Positions 27,337 to 37,178 are shown, counted from the stretch's first letter. The stretch is 64,000 nucleotides of DNA from an uncultured Alphaproteobacteria bacterium (GCA_902526965.1 CABZMT010000001.1:1-64000), one strand, 5' to 3'. A program made the numbers and translations. The notes: generated by a model not told the origin, from the letters alone.

Positions 27337-28412
27337 TATATTTTCTCTAAAACTGAAACAAAAAAAATATCAGATCCCCCAATGTCTTTGAAGCTTAGGG
27401 GATTAATAAAATATCCATTTTGTCTTTTTATCATCTTATCTGTTTCAATACTGTGTATTTTAACATTTTTATGTCTTTGAATAGTTTTATCAATGACATC
27501 GATTGTCTCAAAGGGATGAAAAGAACAAACAATATACACTAAAAATCCGCCATTATTGAGCATTTTCAATGATTTCTCTAACATTTGTATCTGTGTTTTT
27601 TGATGTTTTTTTATTTGAGACGGATCAATTTTTACAGTGACATCTGGATTCCTTCTAAAGGTTCCCAGAGCGCTGCATGGTGCATCCAATAAAATAGAAT
27701 TAAACTTATCAGTGAATTTTTTCTTAAGAAAATCTAATTTTTGGATATTAATTTTAATATTTAAACGATTTAGATTTTCTTTAAATTTATTTATCTGATT
27801 TTGAGACTTGTCTATTGCCAATACATTAAATCCTAGTGATTGCAGTAATATACTTTTCCCCCCAGGAGCTGCACACACATCAATTAAATTTTTGTCTTTG
27901 TAGAATTTATGTATTGAATTAATTACCTCAAAATTACCAATATCTTGTACAAAACATACCTCATTTATTTTTTTTTCCAAAATTAATACTCTTTTACCAT
28001 AAAGGGCATCTCTATTATCTATTAAACTTATTTGATAATTTTTAGGTTTTATAAACAATGTTTCATAAATATAGTCTCTTATAGATTTACTTGAAAATAT
28101 TTTATCAAGTACTTTTTTAAAATTAGGATAAATATTTTTTTCATATTTTATCTTGTTTGTGTCTCTTAAAATGCTTCTTAAAACAGCATTCACTAATTTT
28201 TCTTTTTTAAAAACTTTACTAATCTCTACAGTATCATTAACTACTGCGTAATGTGGCTTACTTGAGAAATATAATAATGTCAAACTAACTTTTAAAAGAG
28301 TTACAATATTTTTTGGTGTTCTATCAGTAATATATTTTATAAGTATCTTATTGTGATTTTCATAATTTCTATAATATTCTTGTAGTACTAAAAATAAGAA
28401 ATTTCTTTTCAT
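27336..28412 (-). CDS. rsmB: RsmB/NOP-family 16S rRNA m5C methyltransferase (true start likely upstream)
   Basis: The protein has an N-terminal NusB-like helical domain and a C-terminal SAM methyltransferase with LIDVCAAPGGKS, DAPCSALGTFRRNPDVT and YIVCSFHPFE (the two cysteines of m5C RNA methyltransferases). The track start ATG 28412 gives 358 residues, beginning inside the NusB-like domain. The frame stays open upstream with convincing sequence (DTANLYNSIKRIEQGSSIDH) but has no ATG, GTG or TTG before a TAG stop. A non-canonical ATA near 28508 is possible. It then overlaps the acs stop by a few bases. Confidence 0.82.
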   Translation of the reverse strand: MKRNFLFLVLQEYYRNYENHNKILIKYITDRTPKNIVTLLKVSLTLLYFSSKPHYAVVNDTVEISKVFKKEKLVNAVLRSILRDTNKIKYEKNIYPNFKKVLDKIFSSKSIRDYIYETLFIKPKNYQISLIDNRDALYGKRVLILEKKINEVCFVQDIGNFEVINSIHKFYKDKNLIDVCAAPGGKSILLQSLGFNVLAIDKSQNQINKFKENLNRLNIKINIQKLDFLKKKFTDKFNSILLDAPCSALGTFRRNPDVTVKIDPSQIKKHQKTQIQMLEKSLKMLNNGGFLVYIVCSFHPFETIDVIDKTIQRHKNVKIHSIETDKMIKRQNGYFINPLSFKDIGGSDIFFVSVLEKI

Positions 28413-28500
28413 CTCTGGGTAAGTATTAACAACATGATCAATACTACTTCCTTGCTCAATTCTTTTGATTGAGTTGTATAAATTTGCGGTATCGGATAAA

Positions 28501-30426
28501 TTAGATATCTTTAGACCCGTCTATTAAAGATTGAACAACATTTGGGTCAGCTAATGTTGATGTATCACCCAACTGATCTTGCTCATTTGATGCTATCTTT
28601 CTTAAAATTCTCCTCATAATTTTACCTGATCTTGTTTTTGGAAGTCCCGGTGAGAATTGTAATTTATCTGGTGTTGCGATTGGACCTATTTTTTTTCTAA
28701 TCCACAGGACAAGTTCTTTTTTCAAATCTTCAGATACTTCAACCCCAGTATTTGTTGTTACATAAGCATAGATGCCCTGGCCCTTAATATCGTGCGGATA
28801 GCCCACTACCGCTGCTTCAGAAACTAATTCATGTTCTACAAATGCACTCTCAATTTCAGCTGTCCCAAGCAAATGTCCAGAGACATTGATACAATCATCT
28901 ACTCTCCCAGTAATCCAATAAAAACCATCTTTATCTCTTCGACATCCATCTCCTGTAAAATATTTTCCTTTGAACTGACTAAAATAAGTATCAATGAAAC
29001 GCTGATGATCTCCATAAACTGTTCTCATTTGGCCTGGCCAACTATCTAAAATACAAAGTTTACCCTCACACGCACCTTCCAAGACATTTCCATTATCATC
29101 GACTATTGCAGCATCAATTCCAAAGTACGGTTGAGTTGCACTTCCAGGTTTAAGTTTCGAAATACCCGGTATAGGTGAAATCAGATGCCCTCCTGTTTCC
29201 GTCTGCCACCAAGTATCAATCACAGGGCATTTATCTTTACCAACAATAGACGAATACCAATTCCAGGCTTCTGGATTAATTGGCTCCCCAACTGTACCTA
29301 AAATTCTTAAAGAACCTAAGTCGCATTTTTCAATATAAGAATTACCTTCTTTCATCAAAGATCTTAATACAGTAGGGGCAGTATAAAATATATTGACTCT
29401 GTATTTTTCGCAAATTTCCCAAAATCTTGAAAAATCTGGATAGTTAGGAACACCTTCAAAAAGTAATGTTGTGCCGCCATTTGCTAGAGGTCCGTAAACA
29501 GAATAAGAATGTCCTGTTATCCATCCCGCGTCTGCAGTGCACCAGTAAACATCTCCAGGGTGATAATCAAAAGAATATTTATGTGTAAACGAGGCATAGA
29601 CTAAATACCCACCCGTAGTGTGAAGAACTCCTTTAGGTTTACCAGTTGACCCAGATGTATATAAAATGAAAAGTGGATCCTCAGCGTTCATAGAGACACA
29701 CTCACATTGATCACCTACTTCTTTTATTAATTCATCGTAATAAAAATTGTTAACCTGATGTAGGTCGTCTTGAGTATTAGTGTACCGAACTACTAAAGTT
29801 TTAATAGAGTCATCACAGTCCTCTAATGCTGTGTTAATATAATTTTTTAATGGAATTATTTTACCACCACGAATTCCCTCATCTGCAGTAATGACAAACT
29901 GAGATTTGCAATCTTTAATACGTCCCGCAATTGACTCTGGAGCAAAGCCCCCAAATATAACAGAATGTATTGCCCCTATTCTTGCACAAGCCAACATAGC
30001 AAAAGCAACCTCAGGGATCATAGTTAAATAAATTGTGACAACATCTCCTTTTTTGACACCAAGTTTTTTTAAAACATTGGCGAATTTAATAATTTCTGAC
30101 TTTAACTCTTTGTAAGTATAAGTTTTATTGTGACTAGCATCATCACCCTCCCAAATAATTGCTATTTCTTCGGGTTGTGTTTCAGCATATCTGTCTACGC
30201 AGTTATAACAAACATTCAATTCTCCGTCCTCAAACCACTTGATAGACACATCCTCATCGTAATTAGTATTTTTAATTTTAGTGAAATCTTTAAACCAAGA
30301 GAGTTGTGATTTCGCAATCTTAGACCAGAATTGCTCTTTATCTTTAAATGACTCAGCATACATTTCCTCGTACTGATCTTTAGATAAAAGGGGATTAGAT
30401 AATTTAATTTCTCTCATTTTTTTCAC
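28501..30426 (-). CDS. acs: Acetyl-CoA synthetase
   Basis: AMP-forming ligase of acetate and CoA. The ATP-binding loop [20 protein letters not shown] is near residues 255-275; [18 protein letters not shown] is the acyl-adenylate core motif; [22 protein letters not shown] holds the hinge Asp; and [16 protein letters not shown] carries the catalytic lysine (near 605) that is regulated by acetylation in homologues. Length 641 is typical. It overlaps the EVE-domain gene by 23 bp, an unusually long overlap. Confidence 0.98.
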   Translation of the reverse strand: MKKMREIKLSNPLLSKDQYEEMYAESFKDKEQFWSKIAKSQLSWFKDFTKIKNTNYDEDVSIKWFEDGELNVCYNCVDRYAETQPEEIAIIWEGDDASHNKTYTYKELKSEIIKFANVLKKLGVKKGDVVTIYLTMIPEVAFAMLACARIGAIHSVIFGGFAPESIAGRIKDCKSQFVITADEGIRGGKIIPLKNYINTALEDCDDSIKTLVVRYTNTQDDLHQVNNFYYDELIKEVGDQCECVSMNAEDPLFILYTSGSTGKPKGVLHTTGGYLVYASFTHKYSFDYHPGDVYWCTADAGWITGHSYSVYGPLANGGTTLLFEGVPNYPDFSRFWEICEKYRVNIFYTAPTVLRSLMKEGNSYIEKCDLGSLRILGTVGEPINPEAWNWYSSIVGKDKCPVIDTWWQTETGGHLISPIPGISKLKPGSATQPYFGIDAAIVDDNGNVLEGACEGKLCILDSWPGQMRTVYGDHQRFIDTYFSQFKGKYFTGDGCRRDKDGFYWITGRVDDCINVSGHLLGTAEIESAFVEHELVSEAAVVGYPHDIKGQGIYAYVTTNTGVEVSEDLKKELVLWIRKKIGPIATPDKLQFSPGLPKTRSGKIMRRILRKIASNEQDQLGDTSTLADPNVVQSLIDGSKDI

Positions 30427-30832
30427 TCATCTTCAATAATTTATTCCATTGTTTCAAAGTAACGGGCATTACACTTAAACGAGCTTGTTTTACAAGAGGA
30501 AAGTCTTGAAAAAAAGGATCTGCTTTTATTTCAGATAGATAAACTTCTTTTATAGCTCTTAAATAGGTTACATCAACCATTCCAAATATTCCTTTTTTAT
30601 CTGTATGGTCTGGATAATATTCCTTTGTAACCTTAACAATTCCCTTAATCGCCTTTTCTGTAACGGAGTGATAAAATAAACATTCATCTCCTTTTTTCAT
30701 CTTTTTCATATTATTAGCTGCTTGATAGTTTCTTACACCATCCCAGTGTTCTGTTTTTTTCTTTTTTTGTTGCTCCCAAGACCAAGAACTAGGTTCTGAT
30801 TTAAGGAGCCAATAATTTTTAGAAGTGTTCAT
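30404..30832 (-). CDS. EVE-domain protein
   Basis: A 142-residue PUA-like EVE domain: [63 protein letters not shown] domains recognise modified bases in nucleic acids. It sits between tsaD and acs, a common arrangement in alphaproteobacteria, overlapping both (14 and 23 bp). The exact ligand is unknown. Confidence 0.93.
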   Translation of the reverse strand: MNTSKNYWLLKSEPSSWSWEQQKKKKTEHWDGVRNYQAANNMKKMKKGDECLFYHSVTEKAIKGIVKVTKEYYPDHTDKKGIFGMVDVTYLRAIKEVYLSEIKADPFFQDFPLVKQARLSVMPVTLKQWNKLLKMSEKNERN

Positions 30833-31835
30833 GTATCAATATGTTCGGTGTCGGTCTGACATTGTAATTATTTAATTTAGTTTTTCTAGCCTTCATAATT
30901 TCGATAGCATTCCAACCTATCATTGCAGCATTATCAGTACATAAGGATAAAGGCACCTGATGGAAATTGAGCTCTTTACTTTCAATAAATTTTCGAAGTT
31001 CTGTATTTAAATATTTATTTGCTGCCACCCCACCACAAATAGAAAAATCATTAATTGAAATATTATCTTTTTTCAATTGTGCAAGGCTATTTAAAATTTT
31101 AATTTCAAATACTTTAGATATGGTACGTTGAAATGAAGCTGAGAAATCTTTCAAAAAAATTTTTGTTTTTTTATTTTTTCTTATGACATCTAACGCTGAT
31201 GTTTTTAAACCTGAAAAAGAAAAATCACAATTCGTTTTTTTGGTTAAAGGCATCGGGAGATTAAATTTTTTTTTATTACCTCTTAAGGCTAACTTTTCTA
31301 TTTCTGGACCACCGGGATAACCCAATCCTAACCCTTTAGCCACTTTGTCGAAACATTCACCTGCAGAGTCATCGATAGTCGATCCTAGAGCTATAAACTT
31401 ATTTGAACTTTTAACTAAGACTAATGCAGTGTTCCCTCCAGAGACAAGCAAACATAAATATGGAAACTTAATATCAGATACGAGTCGAGGGGATAATAAA
31501 TGAGCTTGTAGGTGATTGATCGGAATAAGTTTAATGTTCTTAGATATTGATAAACCTTTTGCAAAAGATGATCCAACGATTAATCCCCCAATCAATCCAG
31601 GTCCAAATGTTGCAGCAATAGCTGAAATATTTGAGAAATTAATTTTTTTGATAGATTGGCCTAATAAATCTAGGATTGCTAAATGTTGTCTTGCTGCCAT
31701 TTCTGGTATGACGCCACCATGATCTTTATGAAATTTTCTATGATTAATAGTTTCAAGAAACTCAATGTTTTTATCACCATTTACAATGGATATCGAAGTA
31801 TCATCACAAGAACTTTCTATTGCCAAAACTTTCAT
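30819..31835 (-). CDS. tsaD: tRNA N6-adenosine threonylcarbamoyltransferase TsaD
   Basis: Transfers threonylcarbamoyl to A37 of ANN-decoding tRNAs with TsaB and TsaE. ASKHA-fold motifs are present: LAIESSCDDTSISIV at residues 4-18, GVIPEMAARQHL, the metal-binding pair in INHLQAHLLSP, and the C-terminal CGGVAANKYLN and CTDNAAMIGW. One oddity is LLVSGGNTALVLV, where most TsaD proteins have SGGHT, so the histidine is replaced by asparagine. Length 338 is normal. It is first in the ten-gene minus-strand run. Confidence 0.96.
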   Translation of the reverse strand: MKVLAIESSCDDTSISIVNGDKNIEFLETINHRKFHKDHGGVIPEMAARQHLAILDLLGQSIKKINFSNISAIAATFGPGLIGGLIVGSSFAKGLSISKNIKLIPINHLQAHLLSPRLVSDIKFPYLCLLVSGGNTALVLVKSSNKFIALGSTIDDSAGECFDKVAKGLGLGYPGGPEIEKLALRGNKKKFNLPMPLTKKTNCDFSFSGLKTSALDVIRKNKKTKIFLKDFSASFQRTISKVFEIKILNSLAQLKKDNISINDFSICGGVAANKYLNTELRKFIESKELNFHQVPLSLCTDNAAMIGWNAIEIMKARKTKLNNYNVRPTPNILIHEHF

Positions 31836-31864
31836 TATTATAAAAAAATATAGATTCTTATTGA

Positions 31865-32662
31865 ATGTCTGAAAATCAAAAAAATGACAGTAAAAAAAGC
31901 TTTCTTCAACGAAATCTTTTTTTAATTATTATCTTTTTGATCATAATTACTATAAGCGTAGGCTACTTGTATCGAAATAACCTTTTGTTATTGGACATAC
32001 CTCAGTTTAGTAATTCAATGCAAGAAACTCAAATACTTGACATTGAAAAAAGGACACTCCCAGTTAGTGACTTAAATAATAAAGAGCTCGAAGAAAAAGT
32101 TGATCGCCTCGAGTCTTTAATACTAGAACTAGCACAAAATGTTCAAAATATACCACAGCCTACAATAGTTCAGCCTGAGCCAGAACCACAACAGATCACT
32201 CTGTCCAATGATGAAGCATATGAATTAATTTTATCTATCAATCAAATTATTATTAATATTGATCAACAAAAAATTCGAAATAAATATATCCAAAAACTTC
32301 AAAATCAATATTTATTTTTTAAAAATGAAAAATTTGAGCAACTACTTACAATCCCCGATTATACATATTCAATTCAGCAATTACAAATTAATGAAAATAA
32401 ATATGTACAAAATGAGTTTATGAAAAAAAACAATTTTCAGTGGATTAAAAAAATCATTGAAAATATTTTTGAAATTCAAATCACAAAAAATTCCTCAAAA
32501 CCTTTACCATCGTTTATAAATGCGATGAATAATCGACAATACGAAAAAGCAATAATCGAATATGAGAAATTAAATTCTAACCAAAAAATATTCTTTAAAT
32601 CGTCTTACCAGCTTGCACAAACCTATAATGATAATCAAAATTTTTTAGAGAATATGATCTGA
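31865..32662 (+). CDS. Mitofilin-like inner membrane protein (COG4223 type, reduced)
   Basis: A single N-terminal membrane anchor (LFLIIIFLIIITISVGYLY, about 19-37) is followed by a Pro-rich linker, a coiled coil (NKELEEKVDRLESLILELAQNV) and a helical C-terminal part. This is the layout of the alphaproteobacterial mitofilin relatives that usually sit before hemY in hemC-hemD-mitofilin-hemY clusters. Here it overlaps the hemY-like gene by one base, which supports the assignment. Sequence identity in this family is low and residue-level support is limited. Confidence 0.55.
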   Translation: MSENQKNDSKKSFLQRNLFLIIIFLIIITISVGYLYRNNLLLLDIPQFSNSMQETQILDIEKRTLPVSDLNNKELEEKVDRLESLILELAQNVQNIPQPTIVQPEPEPQQITLSNDEAYELILSINQIIINIDQQKIRNKYIQKLQNQYLFFKNEKFEQLLTIPDYTYSIQQLQINENKYVQNEFMKKNNFQWIKKIIENIFEIQITKNSSKPLPSFINAMNNRQYEKAIIEYEKLNSNQKIFFKSSYQLAQTYNDNQNFLENMI

Positions 32663-33093
32663 TGATAAGGCTACTGATAATTTTAATAATTTTTGTCACT
32701 GGTTATGGTTCTCTTTTTTACTTGTTTAACAATGCTGGTAACTTGTCTCTTGTTTTAGGTATATGGCAATTGAGTATTCCTATTGTTCAATTTCTTTTTG
32801 TCTTAATCACATTTGTAATTCTTTTAATTTTATTTTCTTATGCCTTTACTAAACTTTTTATTTATCCGCGTGCTGCATATATGCGTTACAAATCTTCTAA
32901 TGAACAAAAGGGATTAGAGCATTTAAGAGACGCATTAGTTGCGATCACCGAGGGCAATACAGATAAAGCAGCGCAAAGTCAGAAAAAATTTAAAAAATAT
33001 TTAGGAAGAGATCCCTTGAATAAAATCCTACAAACGCAAATTAAAAAAACAAAAGAGTTAAAAATTGTTAATTTAGAAAAAGGCTCTGATTAA
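32662..33093 (+). CDS. hemY: HemY N-terminal-domain protein (shortened)
   Basis: The 143-residue protein has two hydrophobic segments (LLIILIIFVTGYGSLFYL, and IVQFLFVLITFVILLILFSYAF) and then YPRAAYMRYKSSNEQKGLEHLRDALVAITEGNTDKAAQSQKKF, the start of HemY TPR-like helices. Full HemY is about 400 residues, so most of the TPR part is absent. HemY proteins are inner membrane proteins linked to heme biosynthesis loci; despite the name they are not protoporphyrinogen oxidase. Its convergent neighbour overlaps by 4 bp. Confidence 0.65.
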   Translation: MIRLLIILIIFVTGYGSLFYLFNNAGNLSLVLGIWQLSIPIVQFLFVLITFVILLILFSYAFTKLFIYPRAAYMRYKSSNEQKGLEHLRDALVAITEGNTDKAAQSQKKFKKYLGRDPLNKILQTQIKKTKELKIVNLEKGSD

Positions 33094-33974
33094 CTTAAAA
33101 AAATAATACCTGCCCCAAAGCATGTCAAAGTAGCACCTATAACTGCTAGATGACCCGCATAATTTTTAGTAACAATCCATAATATCGGAATAATCATTAT
33201 TGGCATGGTGCTTGATAATGTTGATATAACACCAGGGTTTCCATATTTTAAAGCGTATATCAACAATGTCATTCCTACTCCCATCCCCATAAAACCCAAA
33301 AATACACTTAAGAGGGTTTTCTTAATGTCCCTCATCCTTTCCCATAGTTGATTATTTTTAATAAAAAATAAACTACCGAACATAATTATTGCAGCTACAA
33401 TTACTCGAAGATAGGAAACTACAATTGGATCTGTTGAGACCAACACAGGTTTCATTAAAATTATCCCAATAGATTGACAAAGAGCAAGTCCTACGCCTGC
33501 AAATAAACCTATATATTTATTGCCTTGAATGTTTTCTAGGTCGTCATCAGTAATGGTGCGATTGAACTGAATTGCAATTATAATTCCTAAAAAAATTAAG
33601 CCACAACCAATCAGCTCTATTAATGATGGCAAAGTATGAAGAAATATTTCTGCTAATATGATTGTAAATGGAATTTGCATTGAAAAAAGTAATGCCTGTC
33701 TTCTTGGCCCTAATCTTTTGAGACACACAAATAAAAAAGTATCACCAATAATTATGCCAATAATCGATGACAAAACAATCGCTGTAAATATAGACTCGTT
33801 AAAATAAATTGGTTTCCAATTAAAATAGACATAAGGAAAGAATAAAATAATAATTCCTAAAAGTCTTAATAAGTTATAATTATAACTTCCAAAGTATCTG
33901 ACTATTCTGGTAGCAGAGAGAGCTACAGTTGACCATATTGCAGCTGCCCCAATTGCAAATAGATATCCAATCAC
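33090..33974 (-). CDS. EamA/DMT-family transporter
   Basis: A 294-residue membrane protein with about ten hydrophobic helices in two repeats of five, as in the drug/metabolite transporter superfamily. The N-terminal IGYLFAIGAAAIWSTVALSATRI and the internal GLFAGVGLALCQSIGIILMKPVL correspond to the starts of the two EamA repeats. The substrate is not evident. It is a single gene between hemY and the PL5-like gene. Confidence 0.88.
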   Translation of the reverse strand: MIGYLFAIGAAAIWSTVALSATRIVRYFGSYNYNLLRLLGIIILFFPYVYFNWKPIYFNESIFTAIVLSSIIGIIIGDTFLFVCLKRLGPRRQALLFSMQIPFTIILAEIFLHTLPSLIELIGCGLIFLGIIIAIQFNRTITDDDLENIQGNKYIGLFAGVGLALCQSIGIILMKPVLVSTDPIVVSYLRVIVAAIIMFGSLFFIKNNQLWERMRDIKKTLLSVFLGFMGMGVGMTLLIYALKYGNPGVISTLSSTMPIMIIPILWIVTKNYAGHLAVIGATLTCFGAGIIFLS

Positions 33975-34037
33975 GGAAGGATATTACAAGTTAAGATAAG
34001 AAATAATACTTTTTTATGTTGATTAATTATTGATTTG

Positions 34038-35252
34038 TTAAAAATCTAAATCATCGAATGAAATGGATTTAAATACTTCTATTGGTTTATTTGTATTTTG
34101 GTCAAGATAAATGTAATCCATAAAGTAGCTCACAAATGAAGAGTCTGCTTGACCGTCATATGAATATTTATTCGAAAGCATCGAGTCAATAAATTTATCT
34201 TTATTTTCAATATTGTTTGTCAATGAGAAATATGGAGCAAACCAAAAAGTAGACTCATAAGGCATTCTTATCTCATCACTGCCAAAATTTTTTGTATCTG
34301 TATCTGGGCTACATGTTTTTCGAGCTGCCTCTGTATATCCAAGTTTTTTATTTTGTTTAATTGCAATCCTTGGGTCATTAACTGCATCTATGATTATACT
34401 GACAATTTCATCAATCGTATGGCTTCCGTTTAGTTTAGTATTTTTAACATCTATATTTTGTAAATCTAAATTCCACAATGTGCTCATCAAGGGGCTTAAT
34501 ACATGCAAATTGTAATGCAAAGCACACTCCCCCCTTTTACTATCAAATTTAAATAGGCCAGTGTCAGTTTTATTTTCTCTCATTTGTTTGTAAAAAAAAG
34601 AGATTGACTTGTTATACATCTGCAAGTCATTAGTTACTATTGATACCATTAATCTTAAATTATTATTATAGTAAGCATGGTTATTATATCTTGAGACACC
34701 TGCCTTTTTTGAGAACATGTACTCATTCTTTTTTACAAGTTTCTTAAACATTTCATCAATTTGCTTAATTTCATTTTTATCAAAAGAGCCCCTCATATGA
34801 GAATAAACAAATAAAGTTGGTATAACAGAAATACTAGTGGCATAGGCATGATCAGAGTCATCTTCATCTTTATGAAAACCAAGTAAGTAATTTGTTTCAA
34901 CTAATTTTGAGTAGAATTTTTTAATAGCCTTTTTTAGGGTATTCGCCTTTTCATTATTTCCATCTAATTTAGATAACAAGAAATAACAGTATTTTTTGAT
35001 TATCGGATTTAATTTATTTCTAATTTCATTTCCTATAATATGCCCTTTTAAATTTTTATCTGGTTTGAGATCTATAAGATCATAATCAATATTTTTTTCA
35101 TTCTGGCAAGTTTTGTTGTGATTTTTTTCCGTTTCTAAGGTAGATAAGAGATTATTTTGATTTATAAAAATTGTTCCAGGATTAGAAATTTCATAATCGT
35201 TAGCCCAAATAAAGTTTGGTAAAATTAAAAATATTAAAAATAAAGTTCTAAT
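34038..35252 (-). CDS. Secreted alginate-lyase-like protein (PL5 superfamily), apparent ATT start
   Basis: The track ORF (TTG 34979) lacks the N-terminus. The same frame stays open upstream to a stop at 35265-35267 and encodes a signal peptide, RTLFLIFLILPNFIWAND, so the protein is about 405 residues. No ATG/GTG/TTG starts that part; ATT at 35252, about nine bases after AAGG, is the best candidate. RYNNHAYYNNNL and GECALHYNLHVLSPLM match the catalytic NNH(S/A)Y and the ALHYxxxxLxPL blocks of PL5 lyases. A periplasmic or secreted polysaccharide lyase is likely; the polymer is uncertain. A frameshift or error upstream is the alternative. Confidence 0.68.
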   Translation of the reverse strand: MRTLFLIFLILPNFIWANDYEISNPGTIFINQNNLLSTLETEKNHNKTCQNEKNIDYDLIDLKPDKNLKGHIIGNEIRNKLNPIIKKYCYFLLSKLDGNNEKANTLKKAIKKFYSKLVETNYLLGFHKDEDDSDHAYATSISVIPTLFVYSHMRGSFDKNEIKQIDEMFKKLVKKNEYMFSKKAGVSRYNNHAYYNNNLRLMVSIVTNDLQMYNKSISFFYKQMRENKTDTGLFKFDSKRGECALHYNLHVLSPLMSTLWNLDLQNIDVKNTKLNGSHTIDEIVSIIIDAVNDPRIAIKQNKKLGYTEAARKTCSPDTDTKNFGSDEIRMPYESTFWFAPYFSLTNNIENKDKFIDSMLSNKYSYDGQADSSFVSYFMDYIYLDQNTNKPIEVFKSISFDDLDF

Positions 35253-35303
35253 AAATTTACTACCTTACTTAAATTTACTTTTGAACCTCAGGTTGAAAAA
35301 GAA

Positions 35304-35338
35304 ATAAAAAAAGGGGCTCAAAAAGATAGCCCCCTTTA
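35304..35338 (-). terminator. Rho-independent terminator of the Bax inhibitor-1 gene
   Basis: AAGGGGCT (35311-35318) pairs with AGCCCCCTT (35328-35336) around a 9-nt loop with one extra C. Read on the minus strand the hairpin is followed by a run of seven T. It lies 25 bp beyond the stop of the YccA-type gene and just upstream of the PL5-like gene. Confidence 0.85.
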
Positions 35339-35360
35339 AAAAATTTATTTTCAATATATG

Positions 35361-36068
35361 TTATCTGCGCTGACCAAATAATTGCATTAACATTATGAAC
35401 AGATTTATAAAGTCTAAGTATAATGTCAGTGCACCCATAATGGCAGCTTTTCCTGCAAAAGCAGTTCCAGCAACCTGGTAATAAGTTGATTTAATTCTTT
35501 GTGTATCGTATGCAGTTAATCCTACGAACACCAATACACCCACACATGAAATTACAAATTGCATCGCCGAGCTTTGTAAAAAAATATTCACAATACTTGC
35601 AATGATAATTCCTATTAGTCCCATGATTAGAAATGAACCAAACTTAGTTAAATCACGCCTCGTTGTATATCCGTAGATACTCATTGCAGCAAAAGTACAG
35701 CTAGTAATTAAAAATACTCTAACTATGCTCACGCCTGTGAAAACAATGAATATATAAGACAGTGATATTCCCATTACTGCGGCGAAAGCCCAAAACGTCA
35801 TTTGAGCGGCAGACAGGGACATTTTTTGTAATCTTGCACCTAAAAAGAAAATAAATCCAAGTGGAGCAAGCATTACAACCCATTGAAGTGCAGTGCCATA
35901 AATAGCCCCCATTAAAGTAGGAGACTGAGAAAATCCCCATGCCACTAAACCACTAATAGCTAAACCAGATGTCATATAATTATAGACTTTCATCATATAA
36001 TCTCTTAGACCCTGATCTATTGCTGTAGATTGTGACTGCGAATAGGTATTTTGTTTTAATTCGACCAT
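35361..36068 (-). CDS. Bax inhibitor-1 / YccA family membrane protein
   Basis: A 235-residue integral membrane protein with seven hydrophobic segments. The N-terminal region IDQGLRDYMMKVYNYMTSGLAISGLVAW and the C-terminal YDTQRIKSTYYQVAG and ALTLYLDFINLFIMLMQLFGQRR are diagnostic of BI-1/YccA proteins, which act as pH-sensitive calcium leak channels or modulators of FtsH. A strong Shine-Dalgarno (AAGGAGAAATA) precedes ATG 36068 and a terminator follows, so it is a single-gene unit. Confidence 0.95.
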   Translation of the reverse strand: MVELKQNTYSQSQSTAIDQGLRDYMMKVYNYMTSGLAISGLVAWGFSQSPTLMGAIYGTALQWVVMLAPLGFIFFLGARLQKMSLSAAQMTFWAFAAVMGISLSYIFIVFTGVSIVRVFLITSCTFAAMSIYGYTTRRDLTKFGSFLIMGLIGIIIASIVNIFLQSSAMQFVISCVGVLVFVGLTAYDTQRIKSTYYQVAGTAFAGKAAIMGALTLYLDFINLFIMLMQLFGQRR

Positions 36069-36138
36069 TATTTCTCCTTAATAAATTTAATATGGCTATT
36101 ATCTTGATATTTTTCAAGTAAAACCGTATGAATATTTT

Positions 36139-37176
36139 ATGAAATTCAAGCCCCTAGGAAACACAGACCTTCAAGTAAGCCTTATTTGTTTGGGTACAAT
36201 GACGTGGGGAGAACAAAACACCGAAAATGACGCATTTGAGCAAATGGATTACTCCTTGGAACAAGGAGTAAATTTCTTTGATACAGCAGAATATTACTCA
36301 GTCAAAGGAAAAGAAAATACTTACGGTGCTACTGAAAAAATTATAGGTAATTGGTTCAAACAAAAAAATAACAGAGAAAAAATAATCTTAGCATCGAAGG
36401 TCGCTGGCCCTGATGTAAGATGGATAAGAGGTGGTGGTCTGCAATTTCACGAGAAGCATTTTACCGAAGCACTGGAGGGTAGTTTAAAAAGACTTCAAAC
36501 AGATTACATTGATCTTTATCAACTACACTGGCCAGAAAGGAAAACAAATTTCTTTGGAAGGTTAGGATATAAAAATTATAAGCAAGAAAAAGAATGGACA
36601 CCCTTTGAAGAAATCCTGGTGACGGCAAAAAAATTTGTTGATCAGGGGAAAATCAGATATCTTGGATTATCAAATGAAACACCCTACGGTCTCTCCAACT
36701 ATATTAATTTGTCCAATTATAAAAATTTACCAAGGGTAATGTCTGTGCAAAACCCCTACAGTTTATTAAATCGTACCTACGAGGTGGGGATGTCCGAAAT
36801 ATCCATAAGAGATCAGGTAGGTTTGTTAGCATACTCTCCTTTAGCCTGTGGAGTGTTGACAGGGAAATATCGAAACTCTAAAAAACCTGAAGGGGCCAGA
36901 CTTACAATTTGGGATGATTGGACTAGATACACCAATGAAAGATCAATTAATGCAACAGATCAATATTGTAAAATTGCAGAAAACCATGGATTAACTCCCA
37001 CAGAACTATCATTGGCATTTGTTAACCAACAGGACTTCGTTACAAGCAATATTATTGGCGCAACAAAAATGGATCAGTTAAAAGAGAATATAAAATCAGC
37101 AGATATAGAGCTCTCCAAACAAATACTAGATGAGATTGATGAGGTGCATGAAGACAACCCATCTCCTGCACCTTAA
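36139..37176 (+). CDS. Aldo/keto reductase (Tas-like)
   Basis: NADPH-dependent AKR of 345 residues. The start MKFKPLGNTDLQVSLICLGTMTWGEQN and the block VNFFDTAEYYSV give the catalytic Asp and Tyr; IILASKVAG and YIDLYQLHWPERK hold the active-site Lys and the His region; the C-terminal IIGATKMDQLKENI binds the cofactor phosphate. The order and inserts resemble E. coli Tas. The substrate is unknown. It is followed 2 bp later by phhB. Confidence 0.9.
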   Translation: MKFKPLGNTDLQVSLICLGTMTWGEQNTENDAFEQMDYSLEQGVNFFDTAEYYSVKGKENTYGATEKIIGNWFKQKNNREKIILASKVAGPDVRWIRGGGLQFHEKHFTEALEGSLKRLQTDYIDLYQLHWPERKTNFFGRLGYKNYKQEKEWTPFEEILVTAKKFVDQGKIRYLGLSNETPYGLSNYINLSNYKNLPRVMSVQNPYSLLNRTYEVGMSEISIRDQVGLLAYSPLACGVLTGKYRNSKKPEGARLTIWDDWTRYTNERSINATDQYCKIAENHGLTPTELSLAFVNQQDFVTSNIIGATKMDQLKENIKSADIELSKQILDEIDEVHEDNPSPAP

Positions 37177-37178
37177 AA

